From Anaerococcus murdochii (GTDB lineage Bacteria > Bacillota > Clostridia > Tissierellales > Peptoniphilaceae), in NCBI RefSeq assembly GCF_019957155.1, contig NZ_JAIPME010000002.1, positions 310,001 to 374,000 of the forward strand: a stretch of 64,000 nucleotides of DNA. The letters are read 5' to 3'. Both the position numbers and the translations under genes were made by a program. The first letter of the stretch is position 1, and each line of letters opens with the position of its first letter. This document shows positions 34,301-44,300 of the stretch, piece after piece. Under the pieces are notes generated by a model, which searched no databases, was not told the origin of the DNA, and worked only from the letters and a program-made list of their open reading frames with translations.

Positions 34301-35578
34301 TTAATCTTCAACAACTACGCCCAAACCATCTGGAATAACTACTACTTTAGCATCTTGACCCATTATATCAAAGGCTAATTTTAAAGCATCATCCATAGTT
34401 CTTGCTAATTGCATGTGTAAGTCAGTAACAAGTTTTTCGTCTACTTTATCAGATACCAATATTACATGATAATGAGAAAGGATGCGGGCAAAAATTTGAG
34501 AAGTCCATTGGTCTGGCACAGTATCTAGCCTTGGAGTGTTAATTGCCATCTCTTCAAATTCCCTAGCTTCTTTTACATCGGCAATATTGTGATAGAAACC
34601 TTCACCACCGTGGCCATCACCACAAGCACAACAGCTAATGATTACTCCGCCTTCTTTAACAGTTGCTTCAGCAGCTGTCATACCCTTTACAGCTTGGTAA
34701 ATATTTTGATCAAGAGGAGCCCCACCATTTGTTGTAATTGCTACATCACAGTCGATCTTTTTCACACTGGCGAGGTCTCTTACAAAATCACAACCAACCT
34801 TGTGAGCTTCTTCCATATCACCTGCAAAAGAACCGATAATTTCGTGATTACCATTTAATACAACATTAATAATGAAGGCAAGATTTGCTGTTCTTGCTGC
34901 ATAAACCATATCTTCATGGATTAAATTATGTTTTAGGTTTCCAGTTCTTGAATTTTTATCATCTATAAATTCACCGCTATGGTTGGCCATGATTGTCTTA
35001 TAGGAAGCAACTCCTGGCAAAACTGCTTTTCTTCCGCCAGAAAATCCTGCGAAAAAATGAGCTTCAATAAAGCCTTCAGCAATCAACAAATCACATTCCG
35101 CAGCAATTTTGTTAATTATGCAAGCTCCGCCACTTGGAAGAGTTCCTATTTCTTTCATTGAGCTATCATCTGTTGATACGTGCATCACGATTTCTTCGTT
35201 GTCTACAATTTCTTGACCGTATTTATTTATCAATTCTTCCCTAGTTGATGGGCGGTGGAAGCCTGTTGCTACAAGGATACGGATGCGGGCATCTGGGTTA
35301 GCACTGCGTATTCTTCTTAATAAAATTGGTGTGATAATTTTTGAAGGCACAGGACGAGTATGGTCTGAACTAATTATTACAATATCTTTTTTGCCAACAA
35401 CAAGTTCTTCTAGACTTTTTTGTCCGATTGGGTTATCTAGAGATTCTTCAACCAAGTCTTCTTGAGACTTTTCTGCAACAAAGTGAGTTTGTTGACCTTC
35501 TAGTTTTCCTGCAAAGTTTTTATCTTCTAATGCGACCTCCATGCTTGTATGATCGTAAGGTACATTGATTTTTATCAT
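34301..35578 (-). CDS. larA: Nickel-dependent lactate racemase LarA
   Basis: A 425-residue LarA family enzyme (DUF2088), interconverting D- and L-lactate with a nickel pincer cofactor. The key residues fall at exactly the positions known for the L. plantarum enzyme: Asp72 and Arg75 in DHTRP, His108 in GFHRP, His174 and Lys184 in IEAHFFAGFSGGRKAVLPG, and His200 in ANH. Lys184 would bind the cofactor and His200 the nickel. The start has AGGAG 8 nt upstream and a strong promoter before it. The cofactor genes larB, larC and larE are not in this window and must lie elsewhere for activity. Some LarA homologues act on other 2-hydroxyacids; the adjacent channel supports lactate. Confidence 0.88.
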   Translation of the reverse strand: MIKINVPYDHTSMEVALEDKNFAGKLEGQQTHFVAEKSQEDLVEESLDNPIGQKSLEELVVGKKDIVIISSDHTRPVPSKIITPILLRRIRSANPDARIRILVATGFHRPSTREELINKYGQEIVDNEEIVMHVSTDDSSMKEIGTLPSGGACIINKIAAECDLLIAEGFIEAHFFAGFSGGRKAVLPGVASYKTIMANHSGEFIDDKNSRTGNLKHNLIHEDMVYAARTANLAFIINVVLNGNHEIIGSFAGDMEEAHKVGCDFVRDLASVKKIDCDVAITTNGGAPLDQNIYQAVKGMTAAEATVKEGGVIISCCACGDGHGGEGFYHNIADVKEAREFEEMAINTPRLDTVPDQWTSQIFARILSHYHVILVSDKVDEKLVTDLHMQLARTMDDALKLAFDIMGQDAKVVVIPDGLGVVVED

Positions 35579-35619
35579 TTTAACATCTCCTATTGTATTA
35601 ATAATTATTCAACAGGTAG

Positions 35620-35648
35620 ATTATAACATCAAAAATCACCAATATCAA
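35620..35648 (-). promoter_or_regulatory. Promoter of the larA operon
   Basis: Minus strand TTGATA, 17 bp, TATAAT with an upstream TG (extended -10), about 40 nt before the larA start codon. Confidence 0.8.
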
Positions 35649-35649
35649 G

Positions 35650-36264
35650 GGCATTTTTATTAATTTTTGTACGTATAAATGGATAAATTCTAAGACCCTC
35701 TAAATTCCAAAAAGTAAAACGTTTTTTGTAATTAAGGGATTTATAGCCTATAAATTATATTTATTTTTTATAGTAATTTGAAACTATATGCAAAATTAAT
35801 CCATGCATTAATATGCAAAAAAAATTAAAATTTAGATAGAAAAGTCAAAAATAAGATTCCTCGTTAAAACCTTACGATTTCTCTGTCGGAATGACACCAG
35901 CCCTCCTTCTTTAGAAACTAGGCAAGCTCGGCCGACACTGGGTAGTGTCTGTCATTCCGAACAAAGTGAGGAATCCCATAAAGCAAAAACCAGAAGAATA
36001 GAAGAGAGTTCCTCATAAATGAGATTCCCCGTCGGTCTCCTAAAGCAGACGGGCTAATTGTCTCTCTTGCTTCGCTACGAGATAGTCTGCCGGTCTATGC
36101 CGCTTGGTAATTCTGCCCTCGGATACGGCACGCTCTAGGCCGCTAGGGCAGTCCAGCTATCCATCAAATCACTCCGTAATTTGGGATAAGCATAGACACT
36201 AACCGAAAAGGCTTGTCTTCTCTGTCGGAATGACAGATCTTAGCTAGCCCACAAATTTCCCAAC
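35650..36264. repeat. Intergenic region with palindromic repeats, no gene
   Basis: About 600 bp between larA and the 98-residue protein gene. It contains one clear copy of the AAGATTCCTCG...CTGTCGGAATGACAC palindromic repeat (35850-35900), a related CGTCGG...AGACGGGC segment near 36030-36060 and further GC-rich palindromic pieces. No supported open frame. Confidence 0.7.
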
Positions 36265-36293
36265 AAAAAATCCGGCCAGATGACCGGATTTTT
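36265..36293 (-). terminator. Terminator of the arcA transcript
   Basis: AAAAATCCGG / CCGGATTTTTT stem around an 8-nt loop with T-run on the minus strand, just after the 98-residue protein gene. Confidence 0.9.
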
Positions 36294-36307
36294 CTTAAAT
36301 TTCAATT

Positions 36308-36604
36308 TTATTTCAAGTCTTCACCATTAAAGGCATCAATAAAGTCGTCTTTGGCCCTGTTGGCCTTTTCTTTTGCGTCTTTTACAGTTTCTTCTACTTC
36401 TTTTTGGTTTTTCTTTAGAAGATATGCACCAGCACCTATCATGAAGGCTGCCTTAGCAAGTCTAGAAATAATATTTGGTTTGTTTTTGTATTTATTATTA
36501 AACATCTTTTTCCTTCTTCCTTTGTTTTGAACGCTTTTTCTAGCAAGGTTTGAGGCTAGGTCTTTTGTGCCTTTTGCAACAATTATTTTCTTAAAAAGTC
36601 CCAT
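36308..36604 (-). CDS. Small single-pass membrane protein, unknown
   Basis: A 98-residue protein. The N-terminal half is very basic (KSVQNKGRRKKMF), a hydrophobic helix lies near residues 50-65 (AAFMIGAGAYLL), and the tail is charged and helical (VEETVKDAKEKANRAKDD). The ATG has AGGAGG 6 nt upstream. It lies 44 bp downstream of arcA with the same orientation and shares its terminator, so it is probably co-transcribed. I do not recognise the family and would not assume a role in arginine metabolism. Confidence 0.75.
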   Translation of the reverse strand: MGLFKKIIVAKGTKDLASNLARKSVQNKGRRKKMFNNKYKNKPNIISRLAKAAFMIGAGAYLLKKNQKEVEETVKDAKEKANRAKDDFIDAFNGEDLK

Positions 36605-36648
36605 AAGAACCTCCTTCTAAAAGTGTCTAACAAATATATACCCAGTTT

Positions 36649-37860
36649 TTAGTCTTCTCTAACAAGTGGCATTGACATACATCTTGGGCCGCCCCTACCT
36701 ACTGTTAAGTTAGAAGAGTCAAGTTTTAATACTTCAAAGCCTTCTTTTTCCAAAACGTCGTTTGTAACATTGTTTCTATCATAAACTACTACCTTGCCTG
36801 GAGCAATAGCTAGGGTGTTTGATCCGTCTGTCCATTGTTCACGAAGGGCTGCTATTGGATCGCCGCCACCACATGGGATTAGCTTGACATGGTCAAGGCC
36901 AAGGGCATCTTTTAGCAAGTTTTCTAGGCTCTTGTCTAATTGTTCAGATACAATTTCTCCATCCCTTGCAGTAAATCTGTAAGCATGGAAGGTGGACATA
37001 ATGCCTGGGTGATAGGTAAAGGCATCGTGGTCAATTTGTGTAAATACAGTATCAAGATGCATGTAGGCTCTTTCTACCGGGATATTTACAGCAAGAACTT
37101 CCTTAACTTCATTATCGTCAGCTAAGATTAGATTTGTAGCTAAGGTCTTGATTGATTCAAGCTCTGTTCTTTGGCTTATACCAACCATTACAAGGTTTTT
37201 ATTGATATTTAAAATGTCTCCACCCTCTATAGAATGGCCAGTATTTCTACCGTAGAAATCCCTTGTTCCGCCGTATTCCTTGTGGTATTTAAAGATATAA
37301 TCAGCGTAGATTGTCTCCCTACGTCTGGTTACGGTGTGCATGCAGTTAATAGAAACGCCATTAGCTATTGAAGAGAATGGATCCCTTGTGAAATAAAGAT
37401 TTGGCATAGGATAAATTGCTGTGTAGGCTTCATTAGAAACAATTTTGTCAATGTTTTTGAAGCCGCCAATTTCCTTAAGTGTAATACCAGACATAGTTTT
37501 TTCAACAAAAGCCTTGGTATCCTTAATTGACTTAAGAAGGGCTTCGCTTTCCTTGTAAAGGTTTTCGTTCTTGATATTAGCTTCTTCTAAATATTGGGCC
37601 AAAAACTTGTCACGAAGGCCTTCATTAGCGTCAAGAGTCTCAGCCATAAGGTCTTCAAGATAAACAACCTCAGCCCCATTGTCCCTTAGGATCTTTGCAA
37701 AGTCGTCATGCTCAGCCTGGGCCTTAGCAAGGTCAGGAATGTCATCGAATAAAAGTTCCTCAAGCAAGAAAGGTGTAAGGTTTAGAAGTTCCTCACCTGG
37801 TCTGTGAAGCATAACTTTTTTCAAAGTCTTGATTTCATTGTTAACGTTTACTTTTACCAT
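36649..37860 (-). CDS. arcA: Arginine deiminase
   Basis: A 403-residue cytoplasmic enzyme converting L-arginine to L-citrulline and ammonia, the first step of the arginine deiminase pathway. The motifs include FTRDPF, GRNTGHSIEGGDI (catalytic Glu/His region), MHLDTVFT (His), CGGGDPIAALREQWTDGSN and the nucleophilic Cys in GRGGPRCMSMPL near the C terminus. Length is usual. The other pathway genes (arcB, arcC, arcD) are not adjacent, which is unusual, so only arginine-to-citrulline conversion is encoded here. The start has AGGAG 6 nt upstream. A promoter and a terminator-like attenuator precede it. Confidence 0.96.
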   Translation of the reverse strand: MVKVNVNNEIKTLKKVMLHRPGEELLNLTPFLLEELLFDDIPDLAKAQAEHDDFAKILRDNGAEVVYLEDLMAETLDANEGLRDKFLAQYLEEANIKNENLYKESEALLKSIKDTKAFVEKTMSGITLKEIGGFKNIDKIVSNEAYTAIYPMPNLYFTRDPFSSIANGVSINCMHTVTRRRETIYADYIFKYHKEYGGTRDFYGRNTGHSIEGGDILNINKNLVMVGISQRTELESIKTLATNLILADDNEVKEVLAVNIPVERAYMHLDTVFTQIDHDAFTYHPGIMSTFHAYRFTARDGEIVSEQLDKSLENLLKDALGLDHVKLIPCGGGDPIAALREQWTDGSNTLAIAPGKVVVYDRNNVTNDVLEKEGFEVLKLDSSNLTVGRGGPRCMSMPLVRED

Positions 37861-37884
37861 AATCTTCTCCTAAATAATTTTCTG

Positions 37885-37927
37885 AAAAAAAGGACCGATG
37901 TTGGTAAATCTACCAACAAAAGTCCTT
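37885..37927 (-). promoter_or_regulatory. Leader attenuator (intrinsic terminator) before arcA
   Basis: Minus strand AAGGAC...GTTGGTA/TACCAAC...GTCCTT followed by TTTTTTT, located between the promoter and the arcA ribosome binding site. A terminator in the leader suggests expression control by antitermination. No T-box sequence is seen. Confidence 0.65.
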
Positions 37928-37979
37928 ATTATCAACCAGCAACTTTGCCAGTATCTTTAAATTACGTTTTCCTGATATA

Positions 37980-38008
37980 ATTATAACACTAATCTACAAG
38001 TATTGCAA
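37980..38008 (-). promoter_or_regulatory. Promoter of arcA
   Basis: Minus strand TTGCAA, 17 bp, TATAAT with upstream TG (extended -10), about 120 nt before the arcA start codon. Confidence 0.75.
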
Positions 38009-38059
38009 CAAATATTGCAAAAAAAGTCAAAGTTTTACAAGACAATTTTAAAATAATAT

Positions 38060-38279
38060 GAATCCCAATCCTCACAGCGCCGTCCCTAATGGGTCTGCCC
38101 ACAGTGAGCGTAGCGAACTGATGGAAGCCCTTAATCGAGGCTTTTCGAGATGAAGGCAAGCCGTTAGGCGAAGCCTCAATCCGAAAACTACCGTCGACAG
38201 AAAAGTCCGAAGGACTTTGACGAGGGACCTTATAAATTAAGGACCAGTGTGAACGCAGTAGCCCCCACAAAAAAAACGC
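38060..38279. repeat. Palindromic repeat copies between arcA and the wall protein gene
   Basis: Holds a minus-strand copy of the CCTCGTC...CTGTCG repeat (38190-38233, with inner AAAGTCC-TTC-GGACTTT) and other GC-rich fragments. No gene is supported. Confidence 0.7.
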
Positions 38280-38315
38280 AAAAAAAACTCAAGGCCCAAT
38301 CGCCTTGAGTTTTTC
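38280..38315 (-). terminator. Terminator of the giant wall protein gene
   Basis: CTCAAGGC-GATTGG-GCCTTGAG followed by eight T on the minus strand. Confidence 0.93.
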
Positions 38316-38348
38316 AAGAGAGGTAAAATAAGTCAAATCTTACTTATC

Positions 38349-41300
38349 TTATTCCTCGTCTTCTTTTTTCTTTGTAACAAATAATCCTGCAAGAGCAGCG
38401 CCTGCTAGTCCTGCTAAACCGCTAACAGAGCCAACGCCTGTCTTGACATTCTTAGCGCCAAGTTGATTGCGTTTGTTTCTCATAGGTGCTTGAGCATTTT
38501 GCTTATTACCCTTGAATGGATCTTGGGCATGGGATTTGTCCCTAGAAGGAACTCCCACAGAACCTGGCTCAACCTTAGCAATTAAACTCTTATAAGGAAT
38601 ACTCGCCTCAAAACCGTCATCATAGGTTAGGACAACATTACCCTTATCGTCCATTTCAACCTTCTTGGCATCTGGATTAGCCTTCTTAACCTCATCGATG
38701 ATTTTATTCTTCTCATCTTCAGTTAAATTATCTTCATCCTTAACCTTAACCTTGTCATCTGGAAGGTTTGGAGTTCTTTGATTCTTACCATCAGAATCTT
38801 TACCACCTTTGTCACCAGTCTTATCATCTGTGCCTGGTTTATTTGAATCATCATCACCTGGTTTAATTGGATCAGTTGGAGTAGTTCCACCTGTAGAACC
38901 ACCACTTCCGCCTGGGGTGGTTGTTTTTTCTGTTACTTTTACAGTTACTTCATCTCCACCTTTTGGTGTTACTTTGATTTCAGCACCTTTGTCTTGTTTT
39001 GGTACTTCTGCTGTGAAGTCTCCGTTTGCATCAGATGTTGCTTTGCCTATTTCTTTTCCATCTTTGTCTGTTATTACTACTTCTGTATTTGGTTTTGTTT
39101 TTCCGCTTACTGTTGTTGTAGTTTTTGTTGGATCATTTTCAGCTTTGCCATCTGTGATTGCTGGTTTATCTTCTGGTGTTGTAGACTTATCTGCTACTGT
39201 TACTTCTGATGGTGTTCCATCTTTTGGTGTTAGAGTAACTTTAGCACCTTTGTCTTGTTTTGGTACTTCTGCTGTGAAGTCTCCGTTTGCATCAGATGTT
39301 GCTTTGCCTATTTCTTTTCCATCTTTGTCTGTTATTACTACTTCTGTATTTGGTTTTGTTTTTCCGCTTACTGTTGTTGTAGTTTTTGTTGGATCATTTT
39401 CAGCTTTGCCATCTGTGATTGCTGGTTTATCTTCTGGTGTTGTAGACTTATCTGCTACTGTTACTTCTGATGGTGTTCCATCTTTTGGTGTTAGAGTAAC
39501 TTTAGCACCTTTGTCTTGTTTTGGTACTTCTGCTGTGAAGTCTCCGTTTGCATCAGATGTTGCTTTGCCTATTTCTTTTCCATCTTTGTCTGTTATTACT
39601 ACTTCTGTATTTGGTTTTGTTTTTCCGCTTACTGTTGTTGTAGTTTTTGTTGGATCATTTTCAGCTTTGCCATCTGTGATTGCTGGTTTATCTTCTGGTG
39701 TTGTAGACTTATCTGCTACTGTTACTTCTGATGGTGTTCCATCTTTTGGTGTTAGAGTAACTTTAGCACCTTTGTCTTGTTTTGGTACTTCTGCTGTGAA
39801 GTCTCCGTTTGCATCAGATGTTGCTTTGCCTATTTCTTTTCCATCTTTGTCTGTTATTACTACTTCTGTATTTGGTTTTGTTTTTCCGCTTACTGTTGTT
39901 GTAGTTTTTGTTGGATCATTTTCAGCTTTGCCATCTGTGATTGCTGGTTTATCTTCTGGTGTTGTAGACTTATCTGCTACTGTTACTTCTGATGGTGTTC
40001 CATCTTTTGGTGTTAGAGTAACTTTAGCACCTTTGTCTTGTTTTGGTACTTCTGCTGTGAAGTCTCCGTTTGCATCAGATGTTGCTTTGCCTATTTCTTT
40101 TCCATCTTTGTCTGTTATTACTACTTCTGTATTTGGTTTTGTTTTTCCGCTTACTGTTGTTGTAGTTTTTGTTGGATCATTTTCAGCTTTGCCATCTGTG
40201 ATTGCTGGTTTATCTTCTGGTGTTGTAGACTTATCTGCTACTGTTACTTCTGATGGTGTTCCATCTTTTGGTGTTAGAGTAACTTTAGCACCTTTGTCTT
40301 GTTTTGGTACTTCTGCTGTGAAGTCTCCGTTTGCATCAGATGTTGCTTTGCCTATTTCTTTTCCATCTTTGTCTGTTATTACTACTTCTGTATTTGGTTT
40401 TGTTTTTCCGCTTACTGTTGTTGTAGTTTTTGTTGGATCATTTTCAGCTTTGCCATCCGTGATTGCTGGTTTATCTTCTGGTGTTGTAGACTTATCTGCT
40501 ACTGTTACTTCTGATGGTGTTCCATCTTTTGGTGTTAGAGTAACTTTAGCACCTTTGTCTTGTTTTGGTACTTCTGCTGTGAAGTCTCCGTTTGCATCAG
40601 ATGTTGCTTTGCCTATTTCTTTTCCATCTTTGTCTGTTATTACTACTTCTGTATTTGGTTTTGTTTTTCCGCTTACTGTTGTTGTAGTTTTTGTTGGATC
40701 ATTTTCAGCTTTGCCATCTGTGATTGCTGGTTTTTCTTCTGGTGTTGTAGACTTATCTGCTACTGTTACTTCTGATGGTGTTCCATCTTTTGGTGTTAGA
40801 GTAACTTTAGCACCTTTGTCTTGTTTTGGTACTTCTGCTGTGAAGTCTCCGTTTGCATCAGATGTTGCTTTGCCTATTTCTTTTCCATCTTTGTCTGTTA
40901 TTACTACTTCTGTATTTGGTTTTGTTTTTCCGCTTACTGTTGTTGTAGTTTTTGTTGGATCATTTTCAGCTTTGCCATCTGTGATTGCTGGTTTATCTTC
41001 TGGTGTTGTAGACTTATCTGCTACTGTTACTTCTGATGGTGTTCCATCTTTTGGTGTTAGAGTAACTTTAGCACCTTTGTCTTGTTTTGGTACTTCTGCT
41101 GTGAAGTCTCCGTTTGCATCAGATGTTGCTTTGCCTATTTCTTTTCCATCTTTGTCTGTTATTACTACTTCTGTATTTGGTTTTGTTTTTCCGCTTACTG
41201 TTGTTGTAGTTTTTGTTGGATCATTTTCAGCTTTGCCATCTGTGATTGCTGGTTTATCTTCTGGTGTTGTAGACTTATCTGCTACTGTTACTTCTGATGG

Positions 41301-44300
41301 TGTTCCATCTTTTGGTGTTAGAGTAACTTTAGCACCTTTGTCTTGTTTTGGTACTTCTGCTGTGAAGTCTCCGTTTGCATCAGATGTTGCTTTGCCTATT
41401 TCTTTTCCATCTTTGTCTGTTATTACTACTTCTGTATTTGGTTTTGTTTTTCCGCTTACTGTTGTTGTAGTTTTTGTTGGATCATTTTCAGCTTTGCCAT
41501 CTGTGATTGCTGGTTTTTCTGATGGAGTTGTTGCTGTTCCTGCAGTTGATACATTACCTGCTTCATCTTTTGCTTTTGCACTTACTTCAGTATTATCTTT
41601 CACCTTGTCTGCTGGGATTGTTACTACTCCTGATGCTGGGTCTATTTTTAAGTCGCTTCTGTCTGGTAGTGACCAGTTTCCATAGTCATCTTTGGTTGCT
41701 GTAACTGTTACTGGTTTATCTGATCCTTCTGGTGTGTATGTTATATCCATTGATTTAACGTCTACATCCTTAGGTGGTGTAATTGTTACAGTTCCGTCGT
41801 TGTTTGCTCCTACTCCTGGTGCAGCTGGAGCTGTTTTGTCTTTAGTATTATTTTTTACAACTGTATTTTTAGCTGGTATTGTAGCTGCTGGTCTACCGTC
41901 TGTTGTTGGATAAGTTACTGTTACTTCTCCATTTGCAGCTACTTCAATTTTTGTACCTTCTGGTAGGTTTGGATTGGCTTTTCTAACTGCATTTTCGACA
42001 TCTACTTTTTCGTTGTCTGTAAGGGCAGCTGGATTAACAACCTCAGTTATTTCTGGGTATTTTAATTTTTCAACAACATTATCTTTTTGTGCAAGGGCAT
42101 ATTTCTTGTCACCTCTTGTAATAACTGCAGAACCATCATCGTTAATTACTACTTCCTCTTTTGTTAGTTTAAGGTCTGGGTTAGCATCAATTATCGCTTG
42201 TTCAACCGCTTCTTGTTCTGGTTCTGTAAGGTCATTGATGTTTGCAACTTCTGTCTTCTTAGGTGCCTTAACATCAAGTAGTTTTGCGTCCTTCTTAACA
42301 GTTTCAACTGGTTCAAAAACTTTTGTAGAGTCGCCTCTTGTAACTGTTGCTTTACCATTATCATCTACTGTAATTTCATTATCTTGTAAGTCGTAGTCTT
42401 TGTTAGCAGCCTTGATAGCGTCTCTAACCGCTTGTTTTTCATTTTCTATTAGATCTTTATCATCTGCTACAGGAGTTATTGCTGGTTTATTTAATTTCGA
42501 CAAGTCTTTTTCTTTAACTGTCTTTGCAGCAGGAATTTCGCCGGTCTTTCCATCGCTGGTTTTAACACTAACGTTACCTTTAGAATCTACTGTGATGTCA
42601 TTTACAGTCAAACCGCTATTCTTTGCAATAACAGCTTTCTTTACTGCATCCTTTTCTTCTCCAGTAAGGTTATTAGGATCCTTAACTTCTGTTATTTCTG
42701 GATCAGTTAATTTTAGAACAGAGTCCTTAGCCTTAACAGTTTTGTCAGCCGGAATAGTTCCTACTTTACCGTCTTGGTTGATTTTTACAGTACCGTTGTT
42801 TTCTACTGTAATGTCATTATCTGTTAAGTTTCTGTCTGGGTTGGCTTTTTTAACAGCGTCTTTAACAGCTTGTTTTTCTTCAGGTGTTAATGCGCTTGTA
42901 TTTTCAACAAGAACCGGTTCTTTTGGTGGGTTGAAGTTGTTTTGAACTTGTTTTTGTTCTACAGTTTTTTCAGGTGCTAATGTTCCAGTCTTGCCGTCTT
43001 TTTTAACTGTAACTGTACCGTCGCCTGCAACTGTAATGTCAGCTTTTGTTAAAGTTGGGTTAGCTTTAATCACGGCATCTGCTACATCGTCTTTTTCATC
43101 TGAAGTTAAATTCTTAGTGTCTTTTACTACTGTCTTTACAGGATCATTTAACTTCAAAGGTGTCTTATCTGTTTGTTCCCAAACAGCATAATAAGTTTTT
43201 TGTGATGTGATGTTTGTAAATTCTGTAACATTTGGTTTTGTTGCATCTTTTGTATCTGCCCAGCCCTTGAATGTGTATCCATCTCTTGTTGGATCAGCTG
43301 GTTTTGTTGCATTTCCACCTTCAACTTTGACATTAGTTGTGTCCTTACCGTCAGTAAATGTACCTTGATTTGCATCAAATGTAACTGTTACTTCATTTGA
43401 ATAAACAGCATAAACAACTAAGTGTTTTGTTATTGGTGTTTCATTAGTAAAGATTTGTTCTTTTGGCAATTTATTAAATTCATCTGCTGTAACAACTGCA
43501 TTATTTCCTAAAGTTGTCTTACCTTTTTCAGTAACCCAACCTAAGAAGTTCTTTCCTTCTAGTTTTGGTGCTTCAGGGAATTTATCACCGGTATTTGCTT
43601 CTACATTTGCACCTTCAAAACCGTTAGCTACATAGCCATCTTGGCCGTAGAACTTAACATTATCTGGTGCTATCTTAACAGCTTTCTTTGTACCGTCTGC
43701 CCATGCACCGTCTGTTGTATCAAATAATACTCTTGCCCTTACCCTTGTTTCTAATAGGTAAGATGGAAGTGATGAACCGTCAGATGCACTTGAAACAAAC
43801 TTCATATCCTTCTTTAGCTCAAGCTTATGCTCTGTTGTTTTATCTTCTGAATGATAAGCAAGCATCTTAGCTAGGTTTATCCTATATTCATAAGCCTTGT
43901 AGGTCTTGTTATCTCCTGCAAAGTGAGGATCAAAGATATGGCCCTTAGGAATAGTGATATCTTTTCTTTTATCTTCACCGACTAATTTACCATCTTTATC
44001 GTATTCATTTTCATCAGCTTCAACTTTGGCGTAAAGTTTTTCTCTTTCAAAAAGAGTCCTTACCTTACCACCGTCATACTTTGTATAACCAACAAGTTCT
44101 GTTGTGTCAGTGTTAAACTTAGCATTATCAGCCGGCAATACTCTTGGATCCTTGTAGAAGTCATCTGTTCCTTCTGCATAATCATTTGTAAATATCAATT
44201 GATATGGAGTGTAAAGTGACTTGTTTATAGAAAGGATTGCTGACTTATCAGAGTGGTCTGTCCATGCTATTTTATTTGTATTTTCTATCTTATCTATATT

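Noticed and set aside
37885..37980. T-box leader before arcA
   Set aside because: No AGGGTGGNACCGCG-like T-box sequence; only the terminator hairpin is present.
38900..41520. CRISPR-like regular repetition
   Set aside because: Direct 261-bp coding repeats in frame; no spacers.
38809..41685. 958-codon open frame antisense to the Ig-like repeats of the wall protein
   Set aside because: It exists only because the 261-bp unit is a multiple of three and free of stops on that strand; no ribosome binding site, hydrophobic low-complexity product, shadow of the real gene.
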